A DNA stretch of 64,000 nt from Cordylochernes scorpioides (Eukaryota; Arthropoda; Arachnida; Pseudoscorpiones; Chernetidae), in the NCBI GenBank assembly GCA_030710605.1, contig CP092873.1, forward strand, positions 1,901,353 through 1,965,352, written 5' to 3'. This document shows positions 10,642 through 20,177 of this stretch, one piece after another. The notes under the pieces are model-generated. The model was not told where the DNA came from. It did not search any database and saw only the letters and a program-made list of their open reading frames with translations. The position numbers were made by a program, and so were the translations under genes. How positions within the stretch are numbered: position 1 is the stretch's first letter; the number at the start of each line of letters is the position of its first letter.

Positions 10642-11784
10642 TTCAGTATAAAGGAAATTGCACTTGGGGGAATTCTCGGCCGGGTCATTCTTCTGGTATA
10701 TGATAAAATATAAGACCACACATTCCCCTTTCGCAATTAATTTCTCATATTATCTATACCTATAATTAATCAATTAAATAATCATAATCCATATTAAATA
10801 GGTACCAATTATTCTTCAACAATAATCCATTATTTGTCTGTGTAACTTTGTAATATAATTCACAATAATTTAGGGTTCCCCAAACCAAAAGTAAAGAGAC
10901 ATATTTCAATTGGGCTTTAGGTTACATCTCGAGGAATTGACCAATCCTCAGCGAGCAGCCTACCTCCTTCTATTTAAGGCCTAATCCCATGATTAAAAAA
11001 GTATATTTAACTTGCTTCATTTCTATTTGTCTACAAATTTTATATTCAATTATCCCATAGAAGTCTGAAATTCTGTACACTTATTTGAACCTGATGACAA
11101 TTCTGGTTGTCAAATTTTCAGACTTCTGGTTGGTCAGAATGGTTAGGAACGACTAATTTCCGAATTGCCTTTAAAATTTTATAATTTAATTCGAATATGC
11201 TTCCAGACCACATGGAAGTTTGAACACCGCTCAGTCCAACTACCATGCAGGCGTACACATTTTCAGACAACTGGCTGGTCGGGAAAACTGTTGGAAGTAG
11301 CGACTTGAATTCTTCAGTGATTATTCAAGTCTTCAAAGAAGGAAGAAATACAAATATTAAGGTTCTTATCTGAAACCTCTTTAGAATTGAAGCAAAAATA
11401 TGTTATAAATAAAATATATTTATCTGTTATAATTTAGTAATTTGTTTCCAATATGATCACACACACAGTCATTTGTAAAAGGGATAATGATCTAGTATTT
11501 AATATACATCTCGACCAGGTAGAATTCTGGAATTTTATAGGCCGTTTCATTACTGCTAACAATGCAAGTTTACAAAATGTCAGGCTTCTAGGTGTGCGGC
11601 ATGGAATAGATTAGAGAATAAAAATTGTACAGTTCCTTTCAAATGAAGCTGCTCTTGTGGTGTAAAGAACGGCCAGCATTCCATAAAAATATGGTCAGAA
11701 ATGAACTAATTTCCATGCTTCCTTTCAATTTTAACAAATCTTACAAAACAAAAGTAATAAATATAGAAATTTTAGCTTCCTTTG
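10642..11784. other. AT-rich intergenic sequence, nothing recognised
   Basis: No open frame with coding character and no repeat boundary recognised. It forms the left flank of the 15-kb LTR element; its last bases TGGC (11785-11788) are the target duplication. Confidence 0.5.
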
Positions 11785-11788
11785 TGGC

Positions 11789-13388
11789 TGTTGGGGCACG
11801 TTTTTGTAACCATACCCCAACAGAAGGCGTATGTATAATCAAATCAAATGGATACATGGCTTCCCTCCCACATAGACTTACAGACCATTTTTTTGCCCAG
11901 AAACTTAGACACTTGGTGACACCAGACTTCCATGCCGAAAGCTGATTCCTGGTAAAGAAGAAGACATCCAGAGACATCCGAGCTGGAAACTGTTGTTTCA
12001 TATGTACATATATTCCCCTCACCAAAAATTTAGGTAAAGGTGACCAGAAAAAAAAAAAGAGAAAAATGGAGAAGGAAGATCTCTAAAGACTGAAACTTAT
12101 AAAATATCCTTCCAGAGAAAGGAAAGCATCACATTACAGTCTAGGTAAAAAGGGCCTGGGTCAATTTTAGCCAAGACGGGGGGGCGATATATATACCATC
12201 CCGAGAAAAAGGGAGGATTATATTTCAACCCATGTGGAAAGAGAGGGGGGGCTGGCGTCTGAAATTTTACACTATCGTCGTAGCTGTTGTTCTCTTTAGA
12301 TTTTCTTGTTTTGGTAATACTATATATTCTATTTTGATGGAAGAGGCCTGGAGTCTGAAATCTTACACTAGTGCGTTCTATTTTGATGAGGCCTGGGGCG
12401 TCTATGAAATTGATACTGGAGCCGTTGGCCATTTTGATTGGTGTTTCTTTCGGCGAATGAAAATGGAGAGAGAGATGATATAAAAGAAGGTTCTCTGCCA
12501 AAAGGAGGATTCGATCGGAGTCGCTCAGTGAGAAGGACGATTTTTAGACGGGCCTGAGACGTTGAGGAGACCAGACCTTTGCCGGCACTTTCGAGAAAAG
12601 GTAAGCCATTTGTCATTATGACTTAGCGCCTTCCCCCCCCTTTTTGTGTAGTAGCCAACCTAGATTTCGCATGGGCCCTAAAGGGCTATAAAGTAACTTC
12701 AGGTCACCTCTATCTAAATTTTACTATGTAAATAGCATATCTCGTCAGTATAGACATGTTCCCAAATTTTAAGATATTTAAATAAATATCTAGAGAAAAT
12801 TTCTTGTTTCCTCTGTTACCTATTTCATACATAATTTACCTTATGGTGCTATTCCAATTGTTTAAATGAAATGTTGTATGTTTATTACCTATTTGAAGGG
12901 AATGTTACTAATAATCAAGTCTACCATAAATTACCGGCCACATACATTGCCGCGAGTGTCTGTGTTTCAGTGTTTTATAGATTGCCCAATTTAATAACGA
13001 TCTCGTGGGTTGTCTGATGAAATTGTATAATAGTGTCGCGGCTGTTTCCATCTTTAGACCATTGTACTGACAATATTATATGCTCAATCCTTGCTTTAGC
13101 TCAACTCTTAATCAATTACAGAGTTTTTTTTTTCCCTTTCTTTTTTATTTATTTTATTTATCCTGTTTGCACAAATTGCATTACATGTGATGATGTAAAG
13201 ACATATGCCGATAGTGCATCACTGACAGCTGTGCTGCTATTATACAACATTAAGATCTTGCTGCGGGTTATATACATGGGGTTGTTGGCCTAAATTGCTA
13301 TATATATATATATACTTAAGTAAGGAAACTTTTAAGAAGTCACATCGTGTATCCTCCCTTTTCATCTATCCAAACTGGGATACCAACC
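11789..13388 (+). repeat. Left LTR of the 15-kb element
   Basis: It differs from the right LTR by only about two substitutions (near 12572 and 12924) and a few homopolymer length changes over 1.6 kb, so the insertion is recent. It contains an ATTGG (CCAAT) box near 12437, a TATAAAA box at 12479-12485 and an AATAAA at 12781. Minus-strand open frames in it (for example 12097-12501) recur identically in the right LTR and are not genes. Confidence 0.85.
12435..12607 (+). promoter_or_regulatory. LTR promoter: CCAAT box, TATA box and downstream splice-donor-like site
   Basis: ATTGG at 12437, TATAAAA at 12479-12485, a candidate start region with TCGCTCAGTG near 12521-12530, and AAAGGTAAGCC near 12597-12607 resembling a splice donor. 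The spacing suits a retrotransposon U3/R boundary. It is identical in the right LTR. Confidence 0.5.
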
Positions 13389-14736
13389 TTAATATTATCA
13401 TTGATTTCTGATATCAAAGTAAAACGTCTATGGGGATGAGTATCTTTTATTCTGGTCTTCTCGAGCTTTCGAGCTTGTCCGCCCTTCTACAGGAGAAACA
13501 TATACAATATATCAAGAAAATATGACGTCGCCTGATGCTAAAACTATTATGATTCTATGTACATATATATATATACATTAGAAAGTTTTGCATATTATTT
13601 GTTTTCTTAAGACATATTTTTTTTGGATTAAGGTATTACACATATTCTACTATTGTTTGCTATATTCTATGAATTATCTTATAGGTTAGAAATTCTATTA
13701 TTTAAGTAGTTTTATAATAGTTATTAGCTATTACATATAAGTTACTTATATTATTGTTGATATTATTAGCTGGTACTAGGATATATTGTGTTATATGTTT
13801 CGGGCAAATCTATTTCTATTAATGCTATTGTGTTTTCTGAATAATAGAGAATCAATTATAAGCCTTTGATATTTGCTGTTTATGTTATTGTAATGTATTC
13901 TAGGTTCTCCTAATGCGAAAGTGTGACCTGTTCCTTTGCAGTATTGGAAAATTAGAGACCTATTGTCTTGATTAATAACGTTGCGTCTATTGCAACCGAC
14001 CTTTTTTTTTTTTTCATGATGCCGCCAACTGCATATGATCTTAAATATCCTATATACACTCTGACAAGGGAAGGTTATCCTGAATTGACAAATGTACAAT
14101 TTTTGTCTATAGTAGAGATTTCCAAGATTCTATTTCTGAAACATTTTTTTTTTTGGATGAAGACAAATAAAACCATCTTGATAGTATTGAATTTTACAGT
14201 AAATACATTTGCCAGCAGAAGGCATGATGAGATTACATGAAATTTAAACCAGTTATATGCTTAGTATGTTCCTTCAGTTGTAATTTGACACCGTCTTGAA
14301 ATAAAGAAATTGGACGGTGCGCTATATCTTGATGCTGGATATTTCTGTGTCAGAAAGGTGTAGTTATTCTGTTTAATGAGAATTCCAATAATTATCGAAA
14401 TTTAGCAGATTATCATTGGGGATTTGAACAACTGTCTTGAAAATTTTTGAACAGCCCGAGTAGATAAAGGAGTCCTGGAGTTAGAGTGGAGAATTAGTAG
14501 TACAGACTGACCACTCGACGCAGATAACTCTAGGGAACAATTATTGTGTTAATCCGCCGTAGACAAGAAGAACATTGATTCTCAGGATACTCGATAGGCA
14601 GAATTTTGAGAATTGATAAGGTCATGATTAAAGTTTACACAGGCATGTGGGAGTAAAGACAGTGATTTAAAGAGGCAGCCTTATGCCTTAAATACTTTCA
14701 GTGGAAGTAGATGCCACTGCAAATATTCAGGTCTAA
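13389..14736 (+). other. Leader of the 15-kb element, noncoding
   Basis: AT-rich sequence between the left LTR and the first nested Helitron. Short open frames at 13791-14240 are on both strands, AT-rich and without coding signals. No primer-binding site is evident. Confidence 0.45.
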
Positions 14737-15231
14737 TCTATATATATAAAAATGGATGTTTGTTGGTCCGTCCGTCCGTCTGTCCGTTTGTCAGTGATAA
14801 TCTTCTACATCGCTCAACCAATCGTGATGAAACTTTGGGAAGATGTTTAGTATACTACCGGGATGGTTTATGGCTAATTACTCTTTAGAAATAACCTTTC
14901 GTTGCATTTTTATTTACAATAAAACGTAAATTCACTCGCAATCTGCACCCCTCTCGCGGCAGACGGGGGATGGCGGCGCGCGACGATTGGCTGCCGCCGC
15001 AGCACGTGACCTCCCTGCCTCCCCCCGCCGAGTAAATGAGATCTCCCGGCCGACGGCCGAGCAGCGCCCTCTAGAACGCGTTACGATTTTGACGGCGCGG
15101 GGCGCTCCCGGTTGGACAGTTGCGCGGGGGCAGAGTGACCTCGCGGGTGCCCTCCGGGAACTACGTCCATCTTCCATATGTAATATACATTTAATCGTGT
15201 AAACCCGGGCGTTGCCCGGGTCATTCGTCTA
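14737..15231 (+). mobile_element. Non-autonomous Helitron carrying a GC-rich island
   Basis: It starts TCTATATATATAAAAATGG at 14737 (preceded by A) and ends with the hairpin CCCGGGCGTTGCCCGGG, then TCATTCGTCTAC near 15231. The last bases read CTAC, not CTAG. The interior at about 14940-15165 is GC-rich and CpG-rich, with GATTGGCTG (CCAAT box) and CACGTG. It shares GCGCCCTCTAGAACGCGT with the promoter area of the Helitron at 872-1606. The short open frames in the island are not supported as genes. Confidence 0.7.
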
Positions 15232-15354
15232 CAAATTCGCAGTAGTTCACTAATTCAAACCAAAATATCCATACATAGGTAAAATAATACTGGGAAGACT
15301 GACATTTATTAATGCAGTGATTATAATCAATGATTACAATGAAGGGCTATATTG
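15232..15354 (+). mobile_element. Helitron leader fragment fused to the previous Helitron
   Basis: CAAATTCGCAGTAGTTCACT and the following 40 bp match the leader of the Helitrons at 872-1606 and 10285-10641, but the first 50 or so bases, including the TC terminus, are missing. The fragment starts directly at the 3' end of the preceding element. Confidence 0.55.
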
Positions 15355-15859
15355 TCTATATATATAAAAATCACTTTCAAATATTAACGTAACGTTCCAT
15401 TCTCAATCCCGTTGGGCTTTAGATCGGCTAAAACATTTAATTCTTTATTAGTGAATATTAACTTTACTGTACTGAATAGTTTAGTATAATGTTAATTCAA
15501 CATATTACAATTTAGCCACTGCAACGCGTGGCCGGGTTCGCTGTGTAGTATACTATCAGGACGATTTCTGGCGAATTATTTTAGAATAATATTTATAGCA
15601 ATAAATATAGCGCAATTAAGACGTAGTGATTATATTCTGTGTTTGTGCATATATAAATATTTTACAGAAAATGTGAGAACGTTCTATTAGAATATCTCGA
15701 AAACAAAAAACAATACATATAATAACATATACAATATACAATACATATATATTTTATCTTTATAAGTGAATATTGACTTTACTGTACTGAATAGTTTAGT
15801 ATAATGTTAATTTAACATATTACAATTTAGCCACAGCAAGGCGTGGCCGGGTCCGCTAG
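15355..15859 (+). mobile_element. Helitron with a duplicated 3' end
   Basis: The 5' end TCTATATATATAAAAATCAC is at 15355; the 3' end GGCGTGGCCGGGTCCGCTAG stops at 15859, followed by T. About 100 bp at 15442-15541 repeat as 15759-15859. The inner copy reads GGCCGGGTTCGCTGTGTAG, so its terminal CTAG is broken. Confidence 0.7.
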
Positions 15860-17244
15860 TAATTTCTAAATTTGAAGTCATGCATGACGGGTTAGCACGG
15901 GATTGACGCCTGGACGGGTTTTCACTGGGATTAATCGAGCCTGCGAAAGAACTAGAAGAAGTGTGACATGTCACACCACTGTACTAAGATAATAATTGAG
16001 AAGATTTATGTTGAGCCAACTGAAATTAGTAAAGAATTAAGAGATTAAGGTCTTATTCTTTGAGTTTTACACTAATTTCAATTACGCGATATGGACGGCG
16101 TTATAAGTTGGGTGGAAATGATTCGGCCGCAATGGGATGGTCTCCTGGAGATTGGTACGATCAAATAATACTTATTGAATGCCGGGCGGGATCGCATAAA
16201 GCATTAAATGACATCGAGAAATGCTTAAAGAAACACCCTAGAAGATTGGGGATCGACAAAATGACGACATGGAAAATGCTCAACATTGTACATTGGCAGC
16301 AAAATGATATCTTGCTATTGTATGGACGACCACTCCTTCCTGAAATGTGCAGCGGATGTTAGTCCCAGAATTAGGTCCTTTGAGGCGACACTTTCCTTTG
16401 CAGATGACATAAAGACGCATGACAAAACAGCACACGAGCATTTAAACTAGCTTCAATTCCTGCCATTAATTAATTTAGTTGACCAATAGCTATAGAACCG
16501 CTGGAGACCTCCATACCCTGTGTGAATATTTTAGTGAGAAATGAGCGATTCAATTCCATGAGCCATGAGGTATCCTGTAAGATCAGAGATGTACCCCATT
16601 CAATTTTTTTTATAGTAGCCAGTGCGAGATATTTCCAGAATGTTTTTTTTTTTTTAACTGTCATATAATTCGGAAACTAGAAAACTACACTATTTTGATA
16701 CAGTTTACATCTAGCATCCATGTGAACTCAATATGACTATTGAACGTAGATTGAAGATTAATGAGCGAGCCAACCTAAAGAGAACGAGTTTAATAGGCTT
16801 ACAATCAGTAGTTGAAACAGACTATTCGCACAATTTTGTTATGTTCTCCCTCTAGCTGATCTATGACATTATAGATTTTTTTTTTTAACAAGGTGACTAC
16901 CCCGTCGAGTGTATATGAAGGTATAAAGGTTTAAAGGTCATAGGCTATTGGAATAATAATACACTAGTAATAATTATAGTCCATTCTGATGTACAGTAGA
17001 GACAGTGAGAACAGCGCCTCTACCATCATGGCTAGTTAGTTTCAATACACCCAGAAAGAGCATTGATCTAAGATTACTATCCACCCACATGGATGAACAT
17101 GTACCTCTCCCATTTCCTTTCCCTTTTGGGCCATGAACCCATCTTTCACCCCTCGGTTCCCTGCCCCCATTAATACATGAGATTCTCTTCTCCAATCCCC
17201 ACTACTAATCTGGAATATTTCAGACAGCAGACTGAGAGAGAACC
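15860..17244 (+). other. Leader sequence upstream of gag
   Basis: Continues the leader of the 15-kb element. The largest open frame (16060-16362, 100 codons) has no motif I recognise and no partner elsewhere in the window; I do not call it a gene. The last 250 bp before gag are pyrimidine-rich on the coding strand. Confidence 0.4.
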
Positions 17245-18225
17245 ATGCACCCTGGAGATGACCCCTCACCCAGCCAGACGCCGTTGCCGTCTGCGCTATA
17301 CCATTTGGAGAAGTTTGAGGGAAATGGGCTCATACCATTCGACAAGTTCATCCGGGACTTCGAATTGGTCTACGATGTGAAAGCCCTGGATGATTCTAGG
17401 AGAAGGATCCTCCTGGACAATCACCTTCGAGGAGCTGCGAGAGAGTTCGCCCTCCAGGCCTCCCAGATCAAACTGGGATACAACGAATTAAAGGAAAACC
17501 TGGAACAGAGATTCTCCAGGAGGGCCCCCAAGAGAGAAGCCAGGAAGAAGTTCTTCTCCTGTAGACAAAGGCCCGGAGAAAAGGTTAAGGAATACGCGAA
17601 CAGAGTGCGGAGCCTTGCCTCAGAAGCCGAGTCAGATGGCCTGAGGATCGACATCACTGAGGTCGCTGATATCTTCCTCACTGGACTCTGTCCAAACCTG
17701 TGGCAGAGAGCCCACCAACTCCAGAATGAGTCATGGGAGGTAATTGTGAGCAGTCTCCACCAGATCGAAGAAAGGGATGACGAGTACTCCAGATGCCAAA
17801 TGGAAGATGAAGAGGGGAGTGCCAGGAAGTTGAGGGAGTTGACGAGCCAGATGGCCCGGCTGGAATCCAAGTTAAAGAACCTGGAGACGGAAAACCAGGA
17901 CCTGAGGAGGACCCACAGGGAGCAACCCAGGATGAATATGGGAAACAGGTGGGACACCAACCAGGCCAGAGGTTTCCAGCGGAGAAGAGGTTCCGCTCAG
18001 AACAACCAGCCCACTATACAAGGGACCAGGCAGGAGAGACCCCAACAGAACCCCAACGGTAGAGCCCCACAAGAACAGCGCAAGGAAGGCCCTCCAGCAA
18101 CAACCAAGGGAGGAGCGCCAAGGGGGTATGAGGGCCCCGAAGCAACGCGGACACCCATCAGGTGCTTCAGATGCGGGGAGACAGGCCACATGGCAAGGAT
18201 TTGCACAGCCATGACAAAAAAATAG
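17245..18225 (+). CDS. gag: Gag of the 15-kb Gypsy element
   Basis: A 326-residue open frame starting at ATG 17245 in a favourable context (ACCATGC). Residues about 20-180 have the look of a retrotransposon capsid (F-I-R-D-F-E-L-V-Y, then F-L-T-G-L). Residues about 190-225 are a leucine/glutamate-rich coiled coil. Residues about 225-300 are rich in Gln, Arg, Gly and Pro. A CCHC zinc knuckle, CFRCGETGHMARIC, lies near the C-terminus. It assembles particles and binds genomic RNA through the knuckle. It ends at TAG 18223-18225, directly after seven A residues that form the frameshift site into pol. Intact. Confidence 0.85.
   Translation: MHPGDDPSPSQTPLPSALYHLEKFEGNGLIPFDKFIRDFELVYDVKALDDSRRRILLDNHLRGAAREFALQASQIKLGYNELKENLEQRFSRRAPKREARKKFFSCRQRPGEKVKEYANRVRSLASEAESDGLRIDITEVADIFLTGLCPNLWQRAHQLQNESWEVIVSSLHQIEERDDEYSRCQMEDEEGSARKLRELTSQMARLESKLKNLETENQDLRRTHREQPRMNMGNRWDTNQARGFQRRRGSAQNNQPTIQGTRQERPQQNPNGRAPQEQRKEGPPATTKGGAPRGYEGPEATRTPIRCFRCGETGHMARICTAMTKK
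18216..18222 (+). promoter_or_regulatory. -1 ribosomal frameshift slippery site between gag and pol
   Basis: Seven A residues are read in the gag frame as A AAA AAA followed at once by the gag stop TAG (18223). Slipping one base back continues into the pol frame (D-K-K-I-G-P-A-C). This is the canonical X_XXY_YYZ form of a -1 programmed frameshift. The predicted frame relation matches exactly. A downstream RNA structure was not assessed. Confidence 0.7.
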
Positions 18226-20177
18226 GTCCGGCTTGCCTCAAAGCAGGGAATGGGGGAACTCTAGCCGGCCTACCTGTAATCACTTGTACATTTGTAGATA
18301 AAGGTTGGTCTCTGAGCAATAGGACTATCAGACTAATTATCGATACAGGCTCAGAGGCCAACATTGTAAATATAGATTCCTTGGATATTAGCGCTGAAGG
18401 TTTGGGTAAACCCACCTTCCTTAAGGGGATTAGTGGGAGTGAGTTAAGGTCACTGGGGAGTGAGTTAATAGAGGTTAGGGCCTATATCAGGGGAAAACCC
18501 ATCAGGGAAGTAAAAACAACATTTGAATACTGCCATCTAGGTGGGCTAGGCTTTGATGGAATCCTAGGTATGCCAGGATTCAAGGCTCTAAGACTCACTC
18601 TCAACCATGATGGAAGCGTCAGATCAGACTTTGAGCAGGACGAAGAACCGACTAAGTCGGCCTTCCTGTCCTCGTTACAGGCCAGTGAGGTGCCTGTCAG
18701 ACCACCCAGTATACCTCTACATAAAATCAGGACAGGGGAAGACGTCCTTAGGGCATATAGTCACTGTTTCTGTGACGACATCTCCGATATGGGCGATGGG
18801 TCAACCATCATTGCCCCTAAGTTAAAGATACTGACTGGAAAGCCAGTCTATAGACGTCAGTATCCGATCCCAAATAAGCTGGTCTCAAAGGTGAAGGCCT
18901 TAGTAGACGAATTGGAAGAAGCTGGAATTATCGAGGGGAGTACATCCTTATGGAATTCTCCCCTATTCCCTGTTGCTAAAACAGACGGCAGCGTCCGCAT
19001 TACAATGGACCTGCGATTAATTAATGAGGTGACAGAATTCTTCCCGTTCCCAATACCTCGTGTTGAAGACAACCTGCGTGCTTTTGCAGGCGCAAAGGTC
19101 TTCAGCACATTAGACTTGACCTCTGGATTTTTCCAGATTCGCATCCCGGAGGGTGATAGAGATTATTTCACTTTCTCTCTGCCCTGGGGGAGATATCGTT
19201 TCACACGTCTACCACAAGGAGCGAAGAACTCAGCTCAGATCTTCCAATGGGCCATGAATTTGGTCCTAGGGGATTTGTTGTATAAATGCGTTCGTTTGTA
19301 CATCGATGATGTCATCGTCTACAGCGACTCTCATGAGCAGCATGTGGCGGACCTTGCCGCTGTACTCGAACGCCTGAGTCGCTTTAATCTAAAGGCTAGG
19401 CGTGGGAAGAGTTATTTCTTCAAGGGCTCTGTAGATTACCTCGGTCATGTAATTGATCAGGATGGGATAAAACCCATGTGGGATAATGTCGCGGCTCTCA
19501 GGGATTTGAAACGTCCCCACAACATCAGGGGGGTCAGAAGTCTTTTGGGTACTGTAAACTACTACAGGCGCTTCATACCCAACGCAGGTGAACTCCTAGC
19601 TCCACTAAGTAACTTATTGAGAAAGGGGCGAAGATTCACTTGGGGTACAATAGAGCAGACAGCCTTTGAGACCATAAAACAAGTACTAACCAGTGAGCCT
19701 TTACTGGCTCATCCAATGATAGGGCGACCATTTATCCTCAATACAGACGCCAGTGGAATAGCGGTTGGCGCTTGTCTCCAACAGGAGATAGACGGGGTTG
19801 TCAAGCCAATAGCTTACTATAGCAAACGGTTGATAGGCCCCGAAACTCGCTATTCCACAATCGAAAAGGAGGCTTATGCCGTAGTGTTGTCTCTGCAGCA
19901 CTTTAAACACCTCCTGGCGGGCAGTAAGGTTGAGGTGCATACCGATCACAAACCGATCACTTATAACAAGGGGTCTGATTATAAGAACGCTCGATTGTCT
20001 AGATGGGCAGAGATCATCCAAGACTTCAATGTGACATTTGTGTATGTCCCGGGGAAAGAAAACACGGTAGCCGACTTCCTCAGTAGGTTCCCGTGTGAGG
20101 ATGATCCTGAACCATCACGAGATAAGAGAGTTGTGGCCGCAGTAATTAAAAATCGTGGGCCCCCCCTTGATAGATAG
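18216..20177 (+). CDS. pol: Pol, first part: protease, reverse transcriptase and RNase H
   Basis: Translated by -1 frameshift from gag; the open frame itself begins at 18162 but the product is expected to join at 18216. In order: retropepsin with L-I-I-D-T-G-S-E-A-N-I-V (about 18335-18370); RT with TDGSVRITMDLR, the LDLTSGFFQI motif A, FTRLPQGAKNS and the Y-I-D-D active-site box at about 19300; the connection N-Y-Y-R-R-F-I-P; RNase H with NTDASGIAVGA, E in STIEKEAYA and D in VHTDHKP. The order and motifs are those of Ty3/Gypsy. The frame ends at TAG 20175 just after a run of seven C (20160-20166), where the integrase frame takes over at +1. Confidence 0.85.
   Translation, partial: KKIGPACLKAGNGGTLAGLPVITCTFVDKGWSLSNRTIRLIIDTGSEANIVNIDSLDISAEGLGKPTFLKGISGSELRSLGSELIEVRAYIRGKPIREVKTTFEYCHLGGLGFDGILGMPGFKALRLTLNHDGSVRSDFEQDEEPTKSAFLSSLQASEVPVRPPSIPLHKIRTGEDVLRAYSHCFCDDISDMGDGSTIIAPKLKILTGKPVYRRQYPIPNKLVSKVKALVDELEEAGIIEGSTSLWNSPLFPVAKTDGSVRITMDLRLINEVTEFFPFPIPRVEDNLRAFAGAKVFSTLDLTSGFFQIRIPEGDRDYFTFSLPWGRYRFTRLPQGAKNSAQIFQWAMNLVLGDLLYKCVRLYIDDVIVYSDSHEQHVADLAAVLERLSRFNLKARRGKSYFFKGSVDYLGHVIDQDGIKPMWDNVAALRDLKRPHNIRGVRSLLGTVNYYRRFIPNAGELLAPLSNLLRKGRRFTWGTIEQTAFETIKQVLTSEPLLAHPMIGRPFILNTDASGIAVGACLQQEIDGVVKPIAYYSKRLIGPETRYSTIEKEAYAVVLSLQHFKHLLAGSKVEVHTDHKPITYNKGSDYKNARLSRWAEIIQDFNVTFVYVPGKENTVADFLSRFPCEDDPEPSRDKRVVAAVIKNRGPPLDR

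Noticed and set aside
12097-12616. Open frames of 134, 83 and 82 residues in the left LTR, repeated at 25567-26086
   Set aside because: They recur because the LTRs are nearly identical; they overlap on both strands and lie across the LTR promoter.
14932-15202. Arg/Ala-rich open frames in the GC island
   Set aside because: Low-complexity translation of a GC-rich block inside a Helitron, open on both strands, no motif.
16060-16362. A 100-codon frame upstream of gag
   Set aside because: No recognisable domain, no coding context and no second copy in the window; chance open frame is as likely.
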